The position numbers were made by a program, and so were the translations under genes. 64,000 bases of DNA from Alphaproteobacteria bacterium (GTDB taxonomy: Bacteria; Pseudomonadota; Alphaproteobacteria; JANQMY01): contig JANQPL010000018.1 in assembly GCA_028289425.1 (NCBI GenBank), positions 62,001-126,000 of the forward strand. Direction: 5' to 3'. The notes beneath the pieces were generated by a model. The model was given only the letters and a program-made list of their open reading frames with translations, was not told the origin of the DNA and searched no databases. Positions 25,479-35,079 of the stretch are shown here, in pieces (position 1 is the stretch's first letter; every line of letters starts with the position of its first letter).

Positions 25479-26888
25479 TTAGACGCTGTAGTAGTTCTTG
25501 AACTCGACAGGGTGGGGGGTTGTTTCGAACTCAACCACCTCTTCCATCTTGAGTTCGATGTATGCATCCAACTGATCGTCGCTGAAGACGCCGCCCTTTG
25601 TAAGGAACGCGCGGTCGGTGTCCAACGACTCAATCGCTTGACGTAATGATCCGCATACGGTGGGAACGTCTTGAAGCTCTTCCGGCGGCAACGCGTAAAG
25701 ATCCTTGTCCATCGGATCGCCCGGATGGATTTGGTTTTCGATGCCATCAAGTCCGGCCATCAACATGGCGGAGAAGGCGTAGTATGGGTTCGATGCCGGA
25801 TCCGGGAAACGCACTTCCACACGCTTGCCGTTTGCGCTCGGCGCGAATGGAATACGGCAAGACGCCGATCTATTCCGTGCAGAGTAGGCGAGCAGAACGG
25901 GCGCCTCAAATCCTGGGACCAGCCGCTTGTAGCTGTTGGTCGTCGAATTCGTGAAGGCGTTGATTGCCCGTGCATGCTTGATGATGCCGCCAATGTAATA
26001 AAGAGCGGTTTCCGAAAGGTCCGAATAGCCGGAACCGGCAAATGTCGGCTTGCCGCTCTTCCAGATCGATTGGTGAACGTGCATGCCCGAGCCGTTGTCG
26101 TTCATGACCGGCTTCGGCATGAACGTGGCCGACTTACCGTATGCTGCCGCCACCATGTGGATCACATATTTGTAGATTTGCAGCTTGTCGGCAATGCTCA
26201 CCAGCGTGTCGAATTTCATCCCCAGCTCATGCTGACTGGGCGCGACCTCATGGTGATGTTTCTCGGTATCGATGCCCATCTCTTTCATGACGGTGAGCAT
26301 TTCCGAGCGCAGGTCCTGACCGCTATCTACAGGAGGGACAGGGAAGTAGCCCCCTTTGGCTTTCGGCCGGTGACCCATATTGCCGATTTCGTACTCTGTA
26401 CTGGTGTTGTATGGCCCTTCGGCGGAGTCGATTTCAAAGCCCGTTTTGTTCTGTTCGACGCTGAAACGCACATCGTCGAAGACAAAGAACTCGGCTTCCG
26501 GTCCAAAGAAAGCGGCATCGCCAACACCTGTGGACTGCAAGTATGCTTCCGCCTTCTTGGCAGTCGAGCGCGGATCGCGGCCATAAGGCTGTCCGGTAGA
26601 CGGTTCCAGCACATCGCAGAAAATGGCGAGGGTCGGCTGCGCCATAAACGGATCAATAACGGCCGTCGAAATATCCGGCATAAGGTTCATGTCGGACTCG
26701 TTGATCGCCTTCCACCCGGAGATTGACGAGCCGTCAAACATTTGCCCGTTGGCGAAAAACTCTTCATCGACCATGCCCGTGTCAAAACTAACGTGTTGCC
26801 ATTTCCCCTTTGGATCAGTGAAACGCAAATCTACGTATTTCACGTCCTTCTCAGATATGGTTTGCAGCACCGATCTTACGTTGGCCAT
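25479..26888 (-). CDS. glnA: Glutamine synthetase, type I (GSI)
   Basis: Forms glutamine from glutamate, ammonia and ATP; main entry of ammonium into metabolism. At 469 aa it has the GSI landmarks: [13 protein letters not shown] at the N-terminus, [11 protein letters not shown], metal-site segment [20 protein letters not shown], and [13 protein letters not shown]. The adenylylation site is Tyr398 in [10 protein letters not shown] (E. coli Tyr397), so activity is likely controlled by GlnE-type adenylylation downstream of PII. Start ATG 26886-26888. It follows glnB by 72 bp on the same strand, the usual alphaproteobacterial glnBA operon. Confidence 0.97.
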   Translation of the reverse strand: MANVRSVLQTISEKDVKYVDLRFTDPKGKWQHVSFDTGMVDEEFFANGQMFDGSSISGWKAINESDMNLMPDISTAVIDPFMAQPTLAIFCDVLEPSTGQPYGRDPRSTAKKAEAYLQSTGVGDAAFFGPEAEFFVFDDVRFSVEQNKTGFEIDSAEGPYNTSTEYEIGNMGHRPKAKGGYFPVPPVDSGQDLRSEMLTVMKEMGIDTEKHHHEVAPSQHELGMKFDTLVSIADKLQIYKYVIHMVAAAYGKSATFMPKPVMNDNGSGMHVHQSIWKSGKPTFAGSGYSDLSETALYYIGGIIKHARAINAFTNSTTNSYKRLVPGFEAPVLLAYSARNRSASCRIPFAPSANGKRVEVRFPDPASNPYYAFSAMLMAGLDGIENQIHPGDPMDKDLYALPPEELQDVPTVCGSLRQAIESLDTDRAFLTKGGVFSDDQLDAYIELKMEEVVEFETTPHPVEFKNYYSV

Positions 26889-26960
26889 TTGCTTGCTTCC
26901 TGTAATTTGTGATTTCGATTGGCTTGATTGCCCATACGGGCGGTTGGTGGAGACCCAAGC

Positions 26961-27473
<513 letters not shown>

Positions 27474-27478
27474 CTATC

Positions 27479-27495
27479 TGCAGAAAATTTGTGCA
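27479..27495. promoter_or_regulatory. NtrC-type enhancer site upstream of the glnBA promoter
   Basis: TGC (27479-27481), 11 bp, GCA (27493-27495): the TGC-N11-GCA core of NtrC sites, with TGCA at both ends. It matches the enteric consensus at 9 of 12 fixed positions. It lies about 108 bp upstream of the -24 element, the usual distance for an NtrC enhancer, and also 35 bp upstream of the divergent aminotransferase start. Confidence 0.55.
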
Positions 27496-27529
27496 GAAAA
27501 ATTGATCGGAAGCATGAAAGCAATCGGTG

Positions 27530-28699
27530 ATGAAAGAACCTAATCAAGGGCTTGCCGGAAGAGGAACGACAATATTCGCGATAATGTCCTCCCTTGCGGT
27601 CGACGAGGGCGCCATCAATTTGGGGCAGGGGTTTCCCGACGAAGACGGCCCGGAAGACATCATTGCCGAAGCGACCCGGGCCATGCTGACGGGCGACAAC
27701 CAGTATCCGCCAATGATGGGAATATCCGAGTTGCGCCAAGCCGTCGCCAATCATAACAAACGATTCTATGGGCTGGATGTGGATTGGGCCACCGAAGTAA
27801 TGGTCACATCGGGTGCCACAGAAGCGCTTGCCGACTGCTTCTTCGGTCTCTTGAACCCTGGGGATGAAGTGATCGTTTTTGAGCCTGCCTATGACAGCTA
27901 CTTGCCGATCATAGAGCGGGCGGGGGCGTCGGCGGTTATCGTCCCTCTGATCCCTCCAAACTGGCAGATTCCGACCGAGCGTCTTGTCAGGGCCTTCGGT
28001 CCCAAGACAAAAGCAGTCGTGATCAATTCCCCAATGAACCCCACGGGAAAAGTATTTACCGCTGAAGAGCTCGCACTGATTGCCGATTTAACGATTTCGC
28101 ACGACGCCTATGCAATCTGCGACGAGGTGTACGAACATCTCGTCTTCGACTCCATCAAGCATGTGCCGATCATGACACTCCCCGGGATGCGGGAACGTAC
28201 CGCACGGATCGGTTCTGCGGGCAAAACCTTTTCGCTCACGGGCTGGAAGATTGGCTATATCACCGCATCTGCGGAGGTGATGAAGGGTATTAGCCGCGCC
28301 CATCAATATACGACCTATACGACGGCGCCGGGACTTCAGGCGGGCGTCGCTTACGGGCTCGGAAAGCCGGACTCTTATTTTTCAGATCTCGCAATGGATA
28401 TGCAGGGCAAGCGGGATCTCATTTGTAATGGGCTCTCAGCGCTGGGATTTGAAATGGCGCCTTGCCAGGGCACATACTTCGTGACCGGTGACTTCAGTGG
28501 TTTGCCATTGGAAGGCACTGCCGATGACGTTTGCCGAAAACTGACGATCGACGCCAAAGTGGCAACGATCCCAATGGGGCCGTTTTATTCCGATGGGAAC
28601 GGCGGAAACATTTTGCGCTTTTGTTTCTGCAAGAAGCCCGAGGTGCTTCATGAGGCGATTGATCGCCTCGCAACGTATTTTTCGAACAACGCCAAATAA
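27530..28699 (+). CDS. PLP-dependent aminotransferase, class I/II (kynurenine/methionine aminotransferase-like)
   Basis: Fold type I transaminase of 389 aa. Visible features: INLGQGFPDEDGPE at the N-terminus, TSGATEALADC, the NSPMNPTGKV motif, Asp/Tyr pair in AICDEVYEHLVFD, PLP lysine in SAGKTFSLTGWKIGY and the carboxylate-binding Arg in ILRFCFCKK. Order and motifs resemble the YbdL/kynurenine aminotransferase group, so the amino donor may be methionine, aromatic residues or glutamine; not resolvable here. GTG 27527 and ATG 27530 are adjacent in frame; ATG is preferred. First gene of a plus-strand run with the thiolase (18 bp), phosphatase and nnrDE genes; divergent from glnBA. Confidence 0.9.
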   Translation: MKEPNQGLAGRGTTIFAIMSSLAVDEGAINLGQGFPDEDGPEDIIAEATRAMLTGDNQYPPMMGISELRQAVANHNKRFYGLDVDWATEVMVTSGATEALADCFFGLLNPGDEVIVFEPAYDSYLPIIERAGASAVIVPLIPPNWQIPTERLVRAFGPKTKAVVINSPMNPTGKVFTAEELALIADLTISHDAYAICDEVYEHLVFDSIKHVPIMTLPGMRERTARIGSAGKTFSLTGWKIGYITASAEVMKGISRAHQYTTYTTAPGLQAGVAYGLGKPDSYFSDLAMDMQGKRDLICNGLSALGFEMAPCQGTYFVTGDFSGLPLEGTADDVCRKLTIDAKVATIPMGPFYSDGNGGNILRFCFCKKPEVLHEAIDRLATYFSNNAK

Positions 28700-28717
28700 A
28701 GGTAAGGAAACGGATTT

Positions 28718-30265
28718 ATGCCTCATGACAATACGCCAATTTTGGTTGGCGGCGGTCAGTTCACCCAGCGAACCGCGCAGCAGAAAAACTGGCGGGCGTC
28801 CCAGTCCCCCATGCAGATGCTTATTCAAGCTGTAAGATTGGCGGCCGATGACACTGGCGTGGCCAACTCGGTTTTGAAGAATGCTGACAATATCTCTGTG
28901 GTGCGTTTCACCGCAGATACGTCAGAGGTCGGCCGACTTCCCGTCGGCCAATACAAAAACCCGCCGCGCTCTGTAGCCAATGCAATAGGTGCATCGCCCG
29001 CCAAGGAGTATTACACCTGCGGCGGAGGGAGCACACCTCAATGGTTGGTCAATCGCACTGCGGAGGAGATTGCCAGAGGGGAAACTAACATCGCTATTTT
29101 GGGCGGATCTGAAGACCTGGCCACAATGACGTCTGCGCTCAACGAAGGGGCGCAACTTGATTGGGGAGACGATCCCGGAGGCGAACCCATTCACATTGGG
29201 GAAGACCGCAGCGGCACAAACGCTCAAGAAAAGGCGCATGGGCTTTACTTTCCGGTGAATGTGTATCCCCTCTTTGAAAATGCCATCAGGGCTGAACACG
29301 GCCGCAGCCTGGAGGAACATCAGACAAAGATTGGCGAACTTTTTTCCAGGTTCTCAAAAGTAGCATCAGAGAACCCTCATTCCTGGTTCCCGACATACCG
29401 TTCGCCTGAAGAAATTGCGACACCAAGCGCTTCCAACCGTTACGTCGGTTTTCCGTACACGAAGTATATGAATGCGATTATCCGGATCGACATGGCGGCC
29501 GCCGTAATCATGACAAATGTCAAGACGGCAAGAGAACTCGGCATTGATGAATCGAAATGGGTGTACCTTCACGGCTGCGGCGACGCGCACGATCTTTGGT
29601 ACTTCACCGACCGCATCGATCTTCATTCTTCGCCGGCGATCAGAACGCTCGCCCGAAAGTCGTTCGGCATGGCCGGCACATCGGTCGATCAGATCGATTT
29701 CTTTGATCTTTATTCTTGTTTCCCCTCCGCCGTCCAGATTGGGGCTCAAGAAATTGGGATCGACCTCAATGATCCGCGAGGGCTGACCGTTACCGGCGGA
29801 CTTCCCTATTTTGGCGGTGCCGGCAACAACTATGTCATGCATTCAATCGTCACGATGATGGACCGGTTGAGAGGGAAGCCCAACTCGTCCGGCCTGGTAA
29901 CCGGAAACGGTTGGTATGTGACAAAGCACTCCATGGGGATCTATTCAACCAAGCCTTTTGAAGGTGTATGGCAACGTGAAGATCCGGCGAGCTACCAGCG
30001 TGAGTTGGATGCCATGTCTCATCCGCGATTTGAAACGGCGCCTGAGGGTGCGGGCAAAGTTGAAACCTACACTGTGGTGAACGGACGGGATGGGCCCATG
30101 ATGGGTATTATCGTCGGCCGCCTTGGCAACGGGGACCGGTTTATCGCCCATACACCGAACGACGCCGAAACACTGAACGGTATGATGGAGGTGGACTGCA
30201 TAGGGCGCACGGGCGTTGTTTCGACCGGTGAAAAGACCAATACCTTTGTTTACGAAGGGGCCTGA
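28718..30265 (+). CDS. Thiolase-superfamily protein with non-canonical active site
   Basis: A 515-aa protein with a thiolase-like N-terminal half (ILVGGGQFTQR, candidate nucleophile Cys101 in YYTCGGGSTPQWLVNRTAEEIARGETNIAILGGSE) and a C-terminal half with DQIDFFDLYSCFPSAVQIGAQEIG in place of the usual NEAF segment. The GHP motif that carries the catalytic His of thiolases is missing: the equivalent region reads TVTGGLPYFGGAGNNY, and the second catalytic Cys region reads GLVTGNGWYVTKHSMG. About 90 further residues follow (beta-rich, VNGRDGPMMGIIVGRLGNGDRFIAHT), longer than ordinary acetyl-CoA acetyltransferases and like the thiolase-like proteins with an added C-terminal domain. Probably binds acyl-CoA, but ordinary thiolysis is doubtful. 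It is 2 bp from the histidine phosphatase gene. Confidence 0.85.
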   Translation: MPHDNTPILVGGGQFTQRTAQQKNWRASQSPMQMLIQAVRLAADDTGVANSVLKNADNISVVRFTADTSEVGRLPVGQYKNPPRSVANAIGASPAKEYYTCGGGSTPQWLVNRTAEEIARGETNIAILGGSEDLATMTSALNEGAQLDWGDDPGGEPIHIGEDRSGTNAQEKAHGLYFPVNVYPLFENAIRAEHGRSLEEHQTKIGELFSRFSKVASENPHSWFPTYRSPEEIATPSASNRYVGFPYTKYMNAIIRIDMAAAVIMTNVKTARELGIDESKWVYLHGCGDAHDLWYFTDRIDLHSSPAIRTLARKSFGMAGTSVDQIDFFDLYSCFPSAVQIGAQEIGIDLNDPRGLTVTGGLPYFGGAGNNYVMHSIVTMMDRLRGKPNSSGLVTGNGWYVTKHSMGIYSTKPFEGVWQREDPASYQRELDAMSHPRFETAPEGAGKVETYTVVNGRDGPMMGIIVGRLGNGDRFIAHTPNDAETLNGMMEVDCIGRTGVVSTGEKTNTFVYEGA

Positions 30266-30267
30266 GC

Positions 30268-30819
30268 ATGGCGCGCATTTATCTTGTTCGACACGGACAA
30301 GCGGCCGCCGGTTTTGATGCCGATCATGATCCCGGATTGAACGAACTTGGTCACGATCAAGCGCAGGCGGTCTGCCAAAAACTTGGACAAAAAGATCCCA
30401 TGGGGGTCATCTCGAGTCCGCTCCGCCGATGCCGCGAAACTGCACAGCCCCTATGTGATTTTTGGAAGGTCACGCCAAGGATTGTTTCGGAAGTTGCTGA
30501 AATTCCATCGCCTACGGATGACCTTACAAATAGAACCGAATGGCTGCGGTCGATCATGCCGGGGACGTGGGGGGATGTGGATGATCCCACACTTGCCGAC
30601 TGGCGCGAACAAGCGATTGGAGCGGTGGCCACTTTGACCCAAGATACGGTTGTGTTTTCTCACTTCATTGCGATCAACGTGATCGTGGGCCATATGCAGA
30701 ACGATGACCGTATGGTTGTCTTCCGGCCGGACAATTGTTCAGTCACGGTCGTCGATGTGCGAAACGGGAACATTGACCTTGTAGAGCTTGGCGCCGAAGC
30801 TTCGACGCACGTGGGTTGA
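30268..30819 (+). CDS. Histidine phosphatase family protein
   Basis: A 183-aa member of the phosphoglycerate-mutase-like superfamily. The phosphohistidine motif LVRHGQ (His9) is at the N-terminus and the second conserved Arg is in SSPLRRCRETAQPL; the late conserved His is in VVFSHFIAINVIVG. This is a small stand-alone domain, compatible with SixA-like, CobC-like or general phosphatase activity; substrate unknown. Start ATG 30268, 2 bp after the thiolase gene. Confidence 0.9.
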   Translation: MARIYLVRHGQAAAGFDADHDPGLNELGHDQAQAVCQKLGQKDPMGVISSPLRRCRETAQPLCDFWKVTPRIVSEVAEIPSPTDDLTNRTEWLRSIMPGTWGDVDDPTLADWREQAIGAVATLTQDTVVFSHFIAINVIVGHMQNDDRMVVFRPDNCSVTVVDVRNGNIDLVELGAEASTHVG

Positions 30820-30827
30820 GGCCGGCC

Positions 30828-32387
30828 ATGGGTGTGCGTCCCAACAAGAATCCGACCGAAGAAAAGACAGAACTCCTCTCCGTAGAGGAAATGTACACCG
30901 CAGACAGTCTCGCCATCTCATCGGGTATTCCTGGTACGGAGCTCATGGACAATGCGGGCAGGGCGCTTGCGGACGAGGCTGCAGGTCTTTGTCAGTCAGG
31001 GCGGATTGTTGTGTTGTGCGGACCGGGCAACAATGGCGGAGACGGGTTCATCGCGGCACGGGCCTTGGCTGAGCGAAACGGAGATCGAGCCGACCCGTCC
31101 TTCGACATTCGCGTTTGCCTTCTTGGCAATGTGGAAACTCTGAAGGGAGATGCCAAATGGGCGGCGGATCAATGGCTTGCGATGCCGGGAGGCGAGATCC
31201 ATCCGATAGACACTGAGTGTCTCGCGGGAGCAGATTTGGTCATTGATGCTCTTTTCGGGGCAGGTCTAGCCCGGCCGATCGAGGGAATTGCGCAAACCGT
31301 CATTTCTAACTTGAACTCAGCCCCTCAGTGTACGGTAGTTTCGGTGGACGTGCCGAGTGGCATTGATGGCAATACCGGTCAGGCACTTGGAGCGGCCGTT
31401 CAGGCGACCAAGACCGTCACTTTCTTTCGAATGAAACCGGCGCATATGCTTTTGCCGGGGCGTATGAACTGCGGGAATGTGGTCTGCGCCGATATTGGCA
31501 TCAAGTCGGCTCATCTTTCTGAGATCGGATGCCGGACGTTTCAGAACGTACCGGCGTTGTGGTGGGAGAAATTTCCGCGGCCTTCGCGTGACGATCACAA
31601 ATATACGAAAGGGCACGCCCTTGTTGTGAGTGGCAACGCCGGCAAAACAGGGGCTGCCCGTCTGGCTGCCATAACGGCTCTCCGCGTGGGGGCGGGTCTT
31701 GTGACGGTTGCGGGTCCCCCCGCGGCAATGCTCGAGCTTGCCAGTCAGCTCACCACAGTGATGGTCACGGAAGCTGATCAGCCTGACGCGCTTCGCGACA
31801 TTCTGGCGGATCAACGGAAGAATGCCGTGGTGATTGGGCCCGGGCTCGGCGTTGGCGGTGTCACGCGAGACTTCGTGGGCGCGGTTTTGAGCGCTAACTG
31901 TTCCGCCGTGTTGGACGCGGATGCTTTGAGTTCGTTTGAAAGTCGCGCAGACCAGCTATTCAAGGGGATACACGATAAGTCGGTCCTGACACCTCATGGC
32001 GGGGAGTTCATGCGTCTGTTTCCTGAGTTCCCACCTGATGAACATGGCAAGCTGCAGTCAGCTCGCAAGGCGGCAGAACGAAGTGGCGGTGTGGTGGTGT
32101 TCAAGGGCCCCGATACGGTCATTGCCGCACCAGATGGCCGCGCCGCGATCAACCGTAACGCGCCGCCAACCCTGGCAACCGCCGGCGCCGGGGATGTTCT
32201 GGCCGGTATGATTGGCGGGCTCCTTGCCCAGGGCATGCCGACATGGGAGGCGGCCTGCGCAGGCGTTTGGCTCCATGGGGAATGCGCGACCAATCTTGGC
32301 CGTGCCGTGATAGCGGAAGACCTTTCCTGGGCGTTGCCGGATGTGCTGGAAGCCTTGGAAAACAGCGGATTGAACAAAATCGCCTGA
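30828..32387 (+). CDS. nnrD: Bifunctional NAD(P)HX epimerase / ADP-dependent NAD(P)HX dehydratase
   Basis: Repairs hydrated NADH and NADPH. The 519-aa protein fuses the two enzymes. The N-terminal YjeF_N-type epimerase covers about residues 15-220 with GIPGTELMDNAGRAL and GPGNNGGDGFIAARAL. The C-terminal ribokinase-like dehydratase covers about 240-510 with HKYTKGHALVVSGN, VIGPGLGVGG, LDADALSSF, LTPHGGEFMRLF and the ATP-site ATAGAGDVLAGMIGG. The start is taken as ATG 30828, with GAGG at 30818-30821; TTG 30816 is possible. It overlaps or abuts the phosphatase gene and is followed by tRNA-Leu at 80 bp. Confidence 0.95.
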   Translation: MGVRPNKNPTEEKTELLSVEEMYTADSLAISSGIPGTELMDNAGRALADEAAGLCQSGRIVVLCGPGNNGGDGFIAARALAERNGDRADPSFDIRVCLLGNVETLKGDAKWAADQWLAMPGGEIHPIDTECLAGADLVIDALFGAGLARPIEGIAQTVISNLNSAPQCTVVSVDVPSGIDGNTGQALGAAVQATKTVTFFRMKPAHMLLPGRMNCGNVVCADIGIKSAHLSEIGCRTFQNVPALWWEKFPRPSRDDHKYTKGHALVVSGNAGKTGAARLAAITALRVGAGLVTVAGPPAAMLELASQLTTVMVTEADQPDALRDILADQRKNAVVIGPGLGVGGVTRDFVGAVLSANCSAVLDADALSSFESRADQLFKGIHDKSVLTPHGGEFMRLFPEFPPDEHGKLQSARKAAERSGGVVVFKGPDTVIAAPDGRAAINRNAPPTLATAGAGDVLAGMIGGLLAQGMPTWEAACAGVWLHGECATNLGRAVIAEDLSWALPDVLEALENSGLNKIA

Positions 32388-32466
32388 CCGGCGCCATATC
32401 GCTGGTGATTTTTAAACCACTCGTGTTATAGAAAGCGCCCAATTTCTCAGGCCCACTGGGCTTCGC

Positions 32467-32551
<85 letters not shown>

Positions 32552-32612
32552 TTGTTTTCAGACAGCTTGCCGGCATGCAATCGAGCAGCCGGCCATTTAC
32601 AGGCGCTCCACT

Positions 32613-34040
32613 ATGCAAGTTACAGAAACGATTTCCGAAGGCCTCAGCCGCGAGTATCAAATTACGATCACGCGCGAGGATCTCGACGAACGCCTTATGA
32701 ATCATCTGGAGTCGATTAAAGGTCAGGTGCGCATGAACGGATTTCGGCCGGGCAAGGTACCGGTTCCGTTTTTGAAGAAGACCTATGGCAAAGCAATGAT
32801 GGGCGACATCATCCAGGAAGCTATGAATGAGGGCACTCAGAAAGCCATCAACGATAATGAGCTGCGCCCCGCTCTCCAGCCTAAAGTGGAGATGGACGGC
32901 GAGATCGAACCGGTCGTGGAAGGTTCTGAAGACCTCAGTTTCAAAGTGGCTGTCGAAGTAATGCCCGACTTTGAAATTACGGATCTGGCGAAATTGGAGT
33001 TGGATCGGCCCGTTGCGGAAGTCTCAGACGAAGACTTGGACGAAATGCTTAATCGGTTAGCGGAGCAAAACCGTAGCTATACGGAGCGGGGCGAAAAAGA
33101 GAAAGCCAAAGACGGCGATGCGCTTCAGATCGATTTCATTGGCCGGGTGGATGGTGAAGAGTTTGAAGGGGGCAAAGGCGAAGATATCCGCCTGACCATT
33201 GGCACCAACCAATTCATTCCCGGCTTCGAAGACCAATTGGTCGGGACGAAGAAGGGGGATGAAAAAACCATCAAGGTGACCTTTCCTGAGGACTACGGTG
33301 CGGAGCATCTCGCCGGAAAGAAGGCGGAGTTTGACGTCACTGTTCACAGCATCAGCGCTCCCGACGACATCTCTGTGGACGATGCGCTGGCAGAGAAGCT
33401 AGGCCTCGAGTCGTTAGACAAGCTCCGGGAGACCTTGTCAGGGCAGATCGGCGAGGACTATAAGTCGGTTTCGCGCGCGCGCTTGAAGCGCAATATGCTT
33501 GACCGTTTGGATGAGTTGCACGACTTCGAGCTACCGCCTGGGATGGTCGAGTCCGAGTTCGATCAGATCTGGCATCAAGTGCAACAACAACCAGAAGAAG
33601 AAAAAGAAGACAAGCCGGAGGAAGAACTCAAGGCCGAATACCGGACGATCGCGGAACGTCGTGTCCGCCTTGGTCTCTTGTTGGCTGAAGTTGGGCGTAA
33701 GAACAACATTACGGTGAGCCAAGAAGAGATCAATCGAGCCATCGCCGAACGTGCTCGGCAGTATCCGGGGCAGGAATCCCAGATTTTTCAGTTTTATCAG
33801 CAGAACCAAGCGGCCATGGCGGAAATCAGGGCGCCGCTTTTTGAAGACAAGGTGGTGGACTTCGTTTCCGAGCTTGCAACGATAAACGATGTCTCTGTAG
33901 GCCGGGACGAGCTGATGAAGGATCCCGACGAAGAAGAAGCGGAGGTTGAGAAGAAGGCCGCGTCCAAAAAGAAGGCCAAGACCACTGCGAAGAAAAAAGC
34001 CGCGCCGAAGGCCAAAAAGGCATCGGATGAGGCGGAATAG
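32613..34040 (+). CDS. tig: Trigger factor (ribosome-associated chaperone, PPIase)
   Basis: Binds near the ribosomal exit tunnel and folds nascent chains. At 475 aa it has the ribosome-binding domain with the FRPGKVPVPFLKKTYG signature (usually GFRxGKxP), the FKBP-type PPIase domain (about residues 160-245, GDALQIDFIGRVDGEEFEGGKGEDIRLTIG and FIPGFEDQLVGTKKGDEK) and the C-terminal helical cradle. A distinct feature is a lysine/alanine-rich basic tail in the last 31 residues (SKKKAKTTAKKKAAPKAKK), not part of the E. coli protein. Start ATG 32613. First of the tig-clpP-clpX-lon-hupB cluster. Confidence 0.96.
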   Translation: MQVTETISEGLSREYQITITREDLDERLMNHLESIKGQVRMNGFRPGKVPVPFLKKTYGKAMMGDIIQEAMNEGTQKAINDNELRPALQPKVEMDGEIEPVVEGSEDLSFKVAVEVMPDFEITDLAKLELDRPVAEVSDEDLDEMLNRLAEQNRSYTERGEKEKAKDGDALQIDFIGRVDGEEFEGGKGEDIRLTIGTNQFIPGFEDQLVGTKKGDEKTIKVTFPEDYGAEHLAGKKAEFDVTVHSISAPDDISVDDALAEKLGLESLDKLRETLSGQIGEDYKSVSRARLKRNMLDRLDELHDFELPPGMVESEFDQIWHQVQQQPEEEKEDKPEEELKAEYRTIAERRVRLGLLLAEVGRKNNITVSQEEINRAIAERARQYPGQESQIFQFYQQNQAAMAEIRAPLFEDKVVDFVSELATINDVSVGRDELMKDPDEEEAEVEKKAASKKKAKTTAKKKAAPKAKKASDEAE

Positions 34041-34095
34041 GGGCGGGCCCACTGCTCAAATGTTGCGGCAGTCTAGGTTTCCTGCCGTTCTAGCC

Positions 34096-34128
34096 TGACA
34101 CAAATTGGCCGCGTCCGCGTGTCATTTT
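34096..34128 (+). terminator. Possible terminator or stem-loop after tig
   Basis: TGACAC (34096-34101) and GTGTCA (34119-34124) flank a GC-rich interval that itself contains CGCG-TC-CGCG, followed by TTTT. The rest of the 236-bp tig-clpP gap shows a smaller hairpin (GCGGCAG ... CTGCCGT, about 34064-34087) and no convincing promoter. Confidence 0.4.
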
Positions 34129-34276
34129 GAGATATGCTGGCGGAATCTGCTATGGGTGAAGCCCAAAGCTGGACGATCCCTGTGAACAAGGCGACTCAGA
34201 CCAAATTTTTACTTTCGGGACCTATGATCAAACTCCCGCGGCCCCGACATTACATTCCAAAAGGGCAGGAAGAAGA

Positions 34277-34915
34277 ATGAGCCACCCCTCAGATATCATG
34301 ATGAACACCTTGGTCCCCATGGTGGTCGAACAAACGAACCGCGGCGAGCGCGCTATGGACCTTTATTCGCGCTTGTTGAAGGAGCGAATCATCTTCGTAA
34401 GCGGGCCGATCAACGACATGGTGGCGACGCTGGTGACAGCCCAATTGCTGCTGTTGGAAAGCGAAAATCCCAAAAAAGAGATCGCAATGTACATCAATTC
34501 CCCCGGGGGAATCGTCACCTCGGGCCTCGCAATCTACGACACGATGCAGTACATCCGGCCACCTGTCTCCACGTTTTGCGTCGGACAGGCCGCATCCATG
34601 GGGTCTTTGCTGTTGGCGGCAGGTGAGAAGGGCATGAGATTTGCTCTGCCGAATGCACGCATAATGGTTCACCAGCCGTCCGGCGGCTTTCAGGGCCAGG
34701 CGGCAGATATTGAACGCCACGCGCAGGACATTTTGGCAATCAAAGACCGATTGAATAGAATTTATGTTAAACACACCGGTCAAGATATTGAAATTGTTGA
34801 AAAAACCCTGGATCGAGATAGCTTTTTGACGGCGCTCGAGGCCAAGGAGTTTGGATTGGTTGACACAGTGGTCGAAGAACGCACAGTTGAAGAGGCAACG
34901 AACACTTCCACTTAA
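34277..34915 (+). CDS. clpP: ATP-dependent Clp protease proteolytic subunit
   Basis: Serine protease that forms the double-heptamer chamber of ClpXP and ClpAP. At 212 aa it has the catalytic Ser in [13 protein letters not shown] (near residue 106), His in [17 protein letters not shown] (near 131) and the catalytic Asp in the following helical region. The [33 protein letters not shown]-terminus is typical; an ATG a few codons into the frame (MMNTL) is also possible. GGCAGGAAGA precedes the start. It is upstream of clpX by 165 bp. Confidence 0.97.
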   Translation: MSHPSDIMMNTLVPMVVEQTNRGERAMDLYSRLLKERIIFVSGPINDMVATLVTAQLLLLESENPKKEIAMYINSPGGIVTSGLAIYDTMQYIRPPVSTFCVGQAASMGSLLLAAGEKGMRFALPNARIMVHQPSGGFQGQAADIERHAQDILAIKDRLNRIYVKHTGQDIEIVEKTLDRDSFLTALEAKEFGLVDTVVEERTVEEATNTST

Positions 34916-35079
34916 TCAATTCTTGATCCATGGTTCCATATCGTGGTCGAATAAGGAGTAACGGGTAAGGGCCCCACCAGAAGCCCAAAAACTTGGATAT
35001 TTGCCGGCAAGGCCACTATATTTGGTGTCTTTCGCTGGCGGCCTGGGCAGATGGTGGCGTAACGGACCAAGGAGCATGC

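Noticed and set aside
25671-26726. A 351-codon open frame antisense to glnA
   Set aside because: Its translation shows no family motif and it mirrors the strongly conserved glutamine synthetase reading frame; it is a shadow of GC-biased third positions.
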